The notes beneath the pieces are model-generated. The model worked only from the letters and a program-made list of their open reading frames with translations, did not search any database and was not told where the DNA came from. A DNA stretch of 12,787 nt from an uncultured Coriobacteriaceae bacterium (GTDB taxonomy: Bacteria > Actinomycetota > Coriobacteriia > Coriobacteriales > Eggerthellaceae): NCBI GenBank assembly GCA_900550385.1, contig URRZ01000064.1:1-12787 (forward strand), given 5' to 3'. A program made the position numbers and the translations under genes. Numbering within the stretch: the stretch's first letter is position 1; every line of letters starts with the position of its first letter. This document shows, piece after piece, positions 12,764 to 12,787 of the stretch.

Positions 12764-12787
12764 GGCTGCATCGACCTCGCGGGTTTT

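Noticed and set aside
1..12787. CRISPR array, tRNA, rRNA, prophage or complete insertion sequence
   Set aside because: No spaced repeats, cloverleaf, rRNA motifs, integrase or paired terminal inverted repeats were seen.

Overview
The window is GC-rich, densely coded DNA that looks like a chromosome of an Eggerthellaceae / Coriobacteriia gut actinobacterium (Eggerthella-like). I base this on three things. The first gene is a fibro-slime surface protein of a type common in that group. The codon choice is strongly GC-biased. A short-chain dehydrogenase closely resembles what I remember of the 12alpha-hydroxysteroid (bile acid) dehydrogenases of gut bacteria. The assignment rests on protein resemblance recalled from memory, not on a search.

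Layout. (1) Positions 1-2734 hold one large secreted, cell-wall-type fibro-slime protein. It runs off the left edge and is split by a one-base frame change near 1262-1275. A G9 tract at 26-34 may be a second frame break. The C-terminus carries a Pro-Asp/Glu spacer, an eroded sortase-like motif, a membrane helix and basic residues. (2) Positions 2843-3214 hold a small orphan double helix-turn-helix protein of the IS3 OrfA type with no OrfB. (3) Positions 3252-7074 hold a molybdate (or tungstate) ABC transporter, modA-modB-modC. It has a strong sigma70-type promoter before modA, a long hairpin and a structured leader between modA and modB, and a terminator that uses the last codons of modC. The ModB protein carries an unusual secreted domain of about 200 residues in front of the permease. 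(4) Positions 7145-8669 hold moaA and moaC, the first steps of molybdenum cofactor synthesis, one base apart. (5) Positions 8705-10156 hold pyruvate kinase, apparently expressible as a leaderless mRNA. (6) Positions 10336-11136 hold a YebC/TACO1-family gene. (7) Positions 11346-12146 hold the probable 12alpha-hydroxysteroid dehydrogenase. (8) Positions 12278-12763, on the minus strand, hold a GNAT acetyltransferase convergent with it.

How they work together. ModA captures the oxyanion outside the cell, ModB/ModC import it, and MoaA/MoaC convert GTP to cyclic pyranopterin monophosphate for the cofactor that will hold the metal. This fits an anaerobe that relies on molybdopterin oxidoreductases. 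Pyruvate kinase, YebC, the dehydrogenase and the acetyltransferase look like independent transcription units: hairpin terminators lie after pyk, yebC and the dehydrogenase gene, and separate promoter-like sites precede pyk and yebC. No tRNA, rRNA, CRISPR array or complete mobile element was seen. The parts most worth following up are the modB leader plus ModB N-terminal domain, the broken and possibly phase-variable surface protein, and the steroid dehydrogenase.
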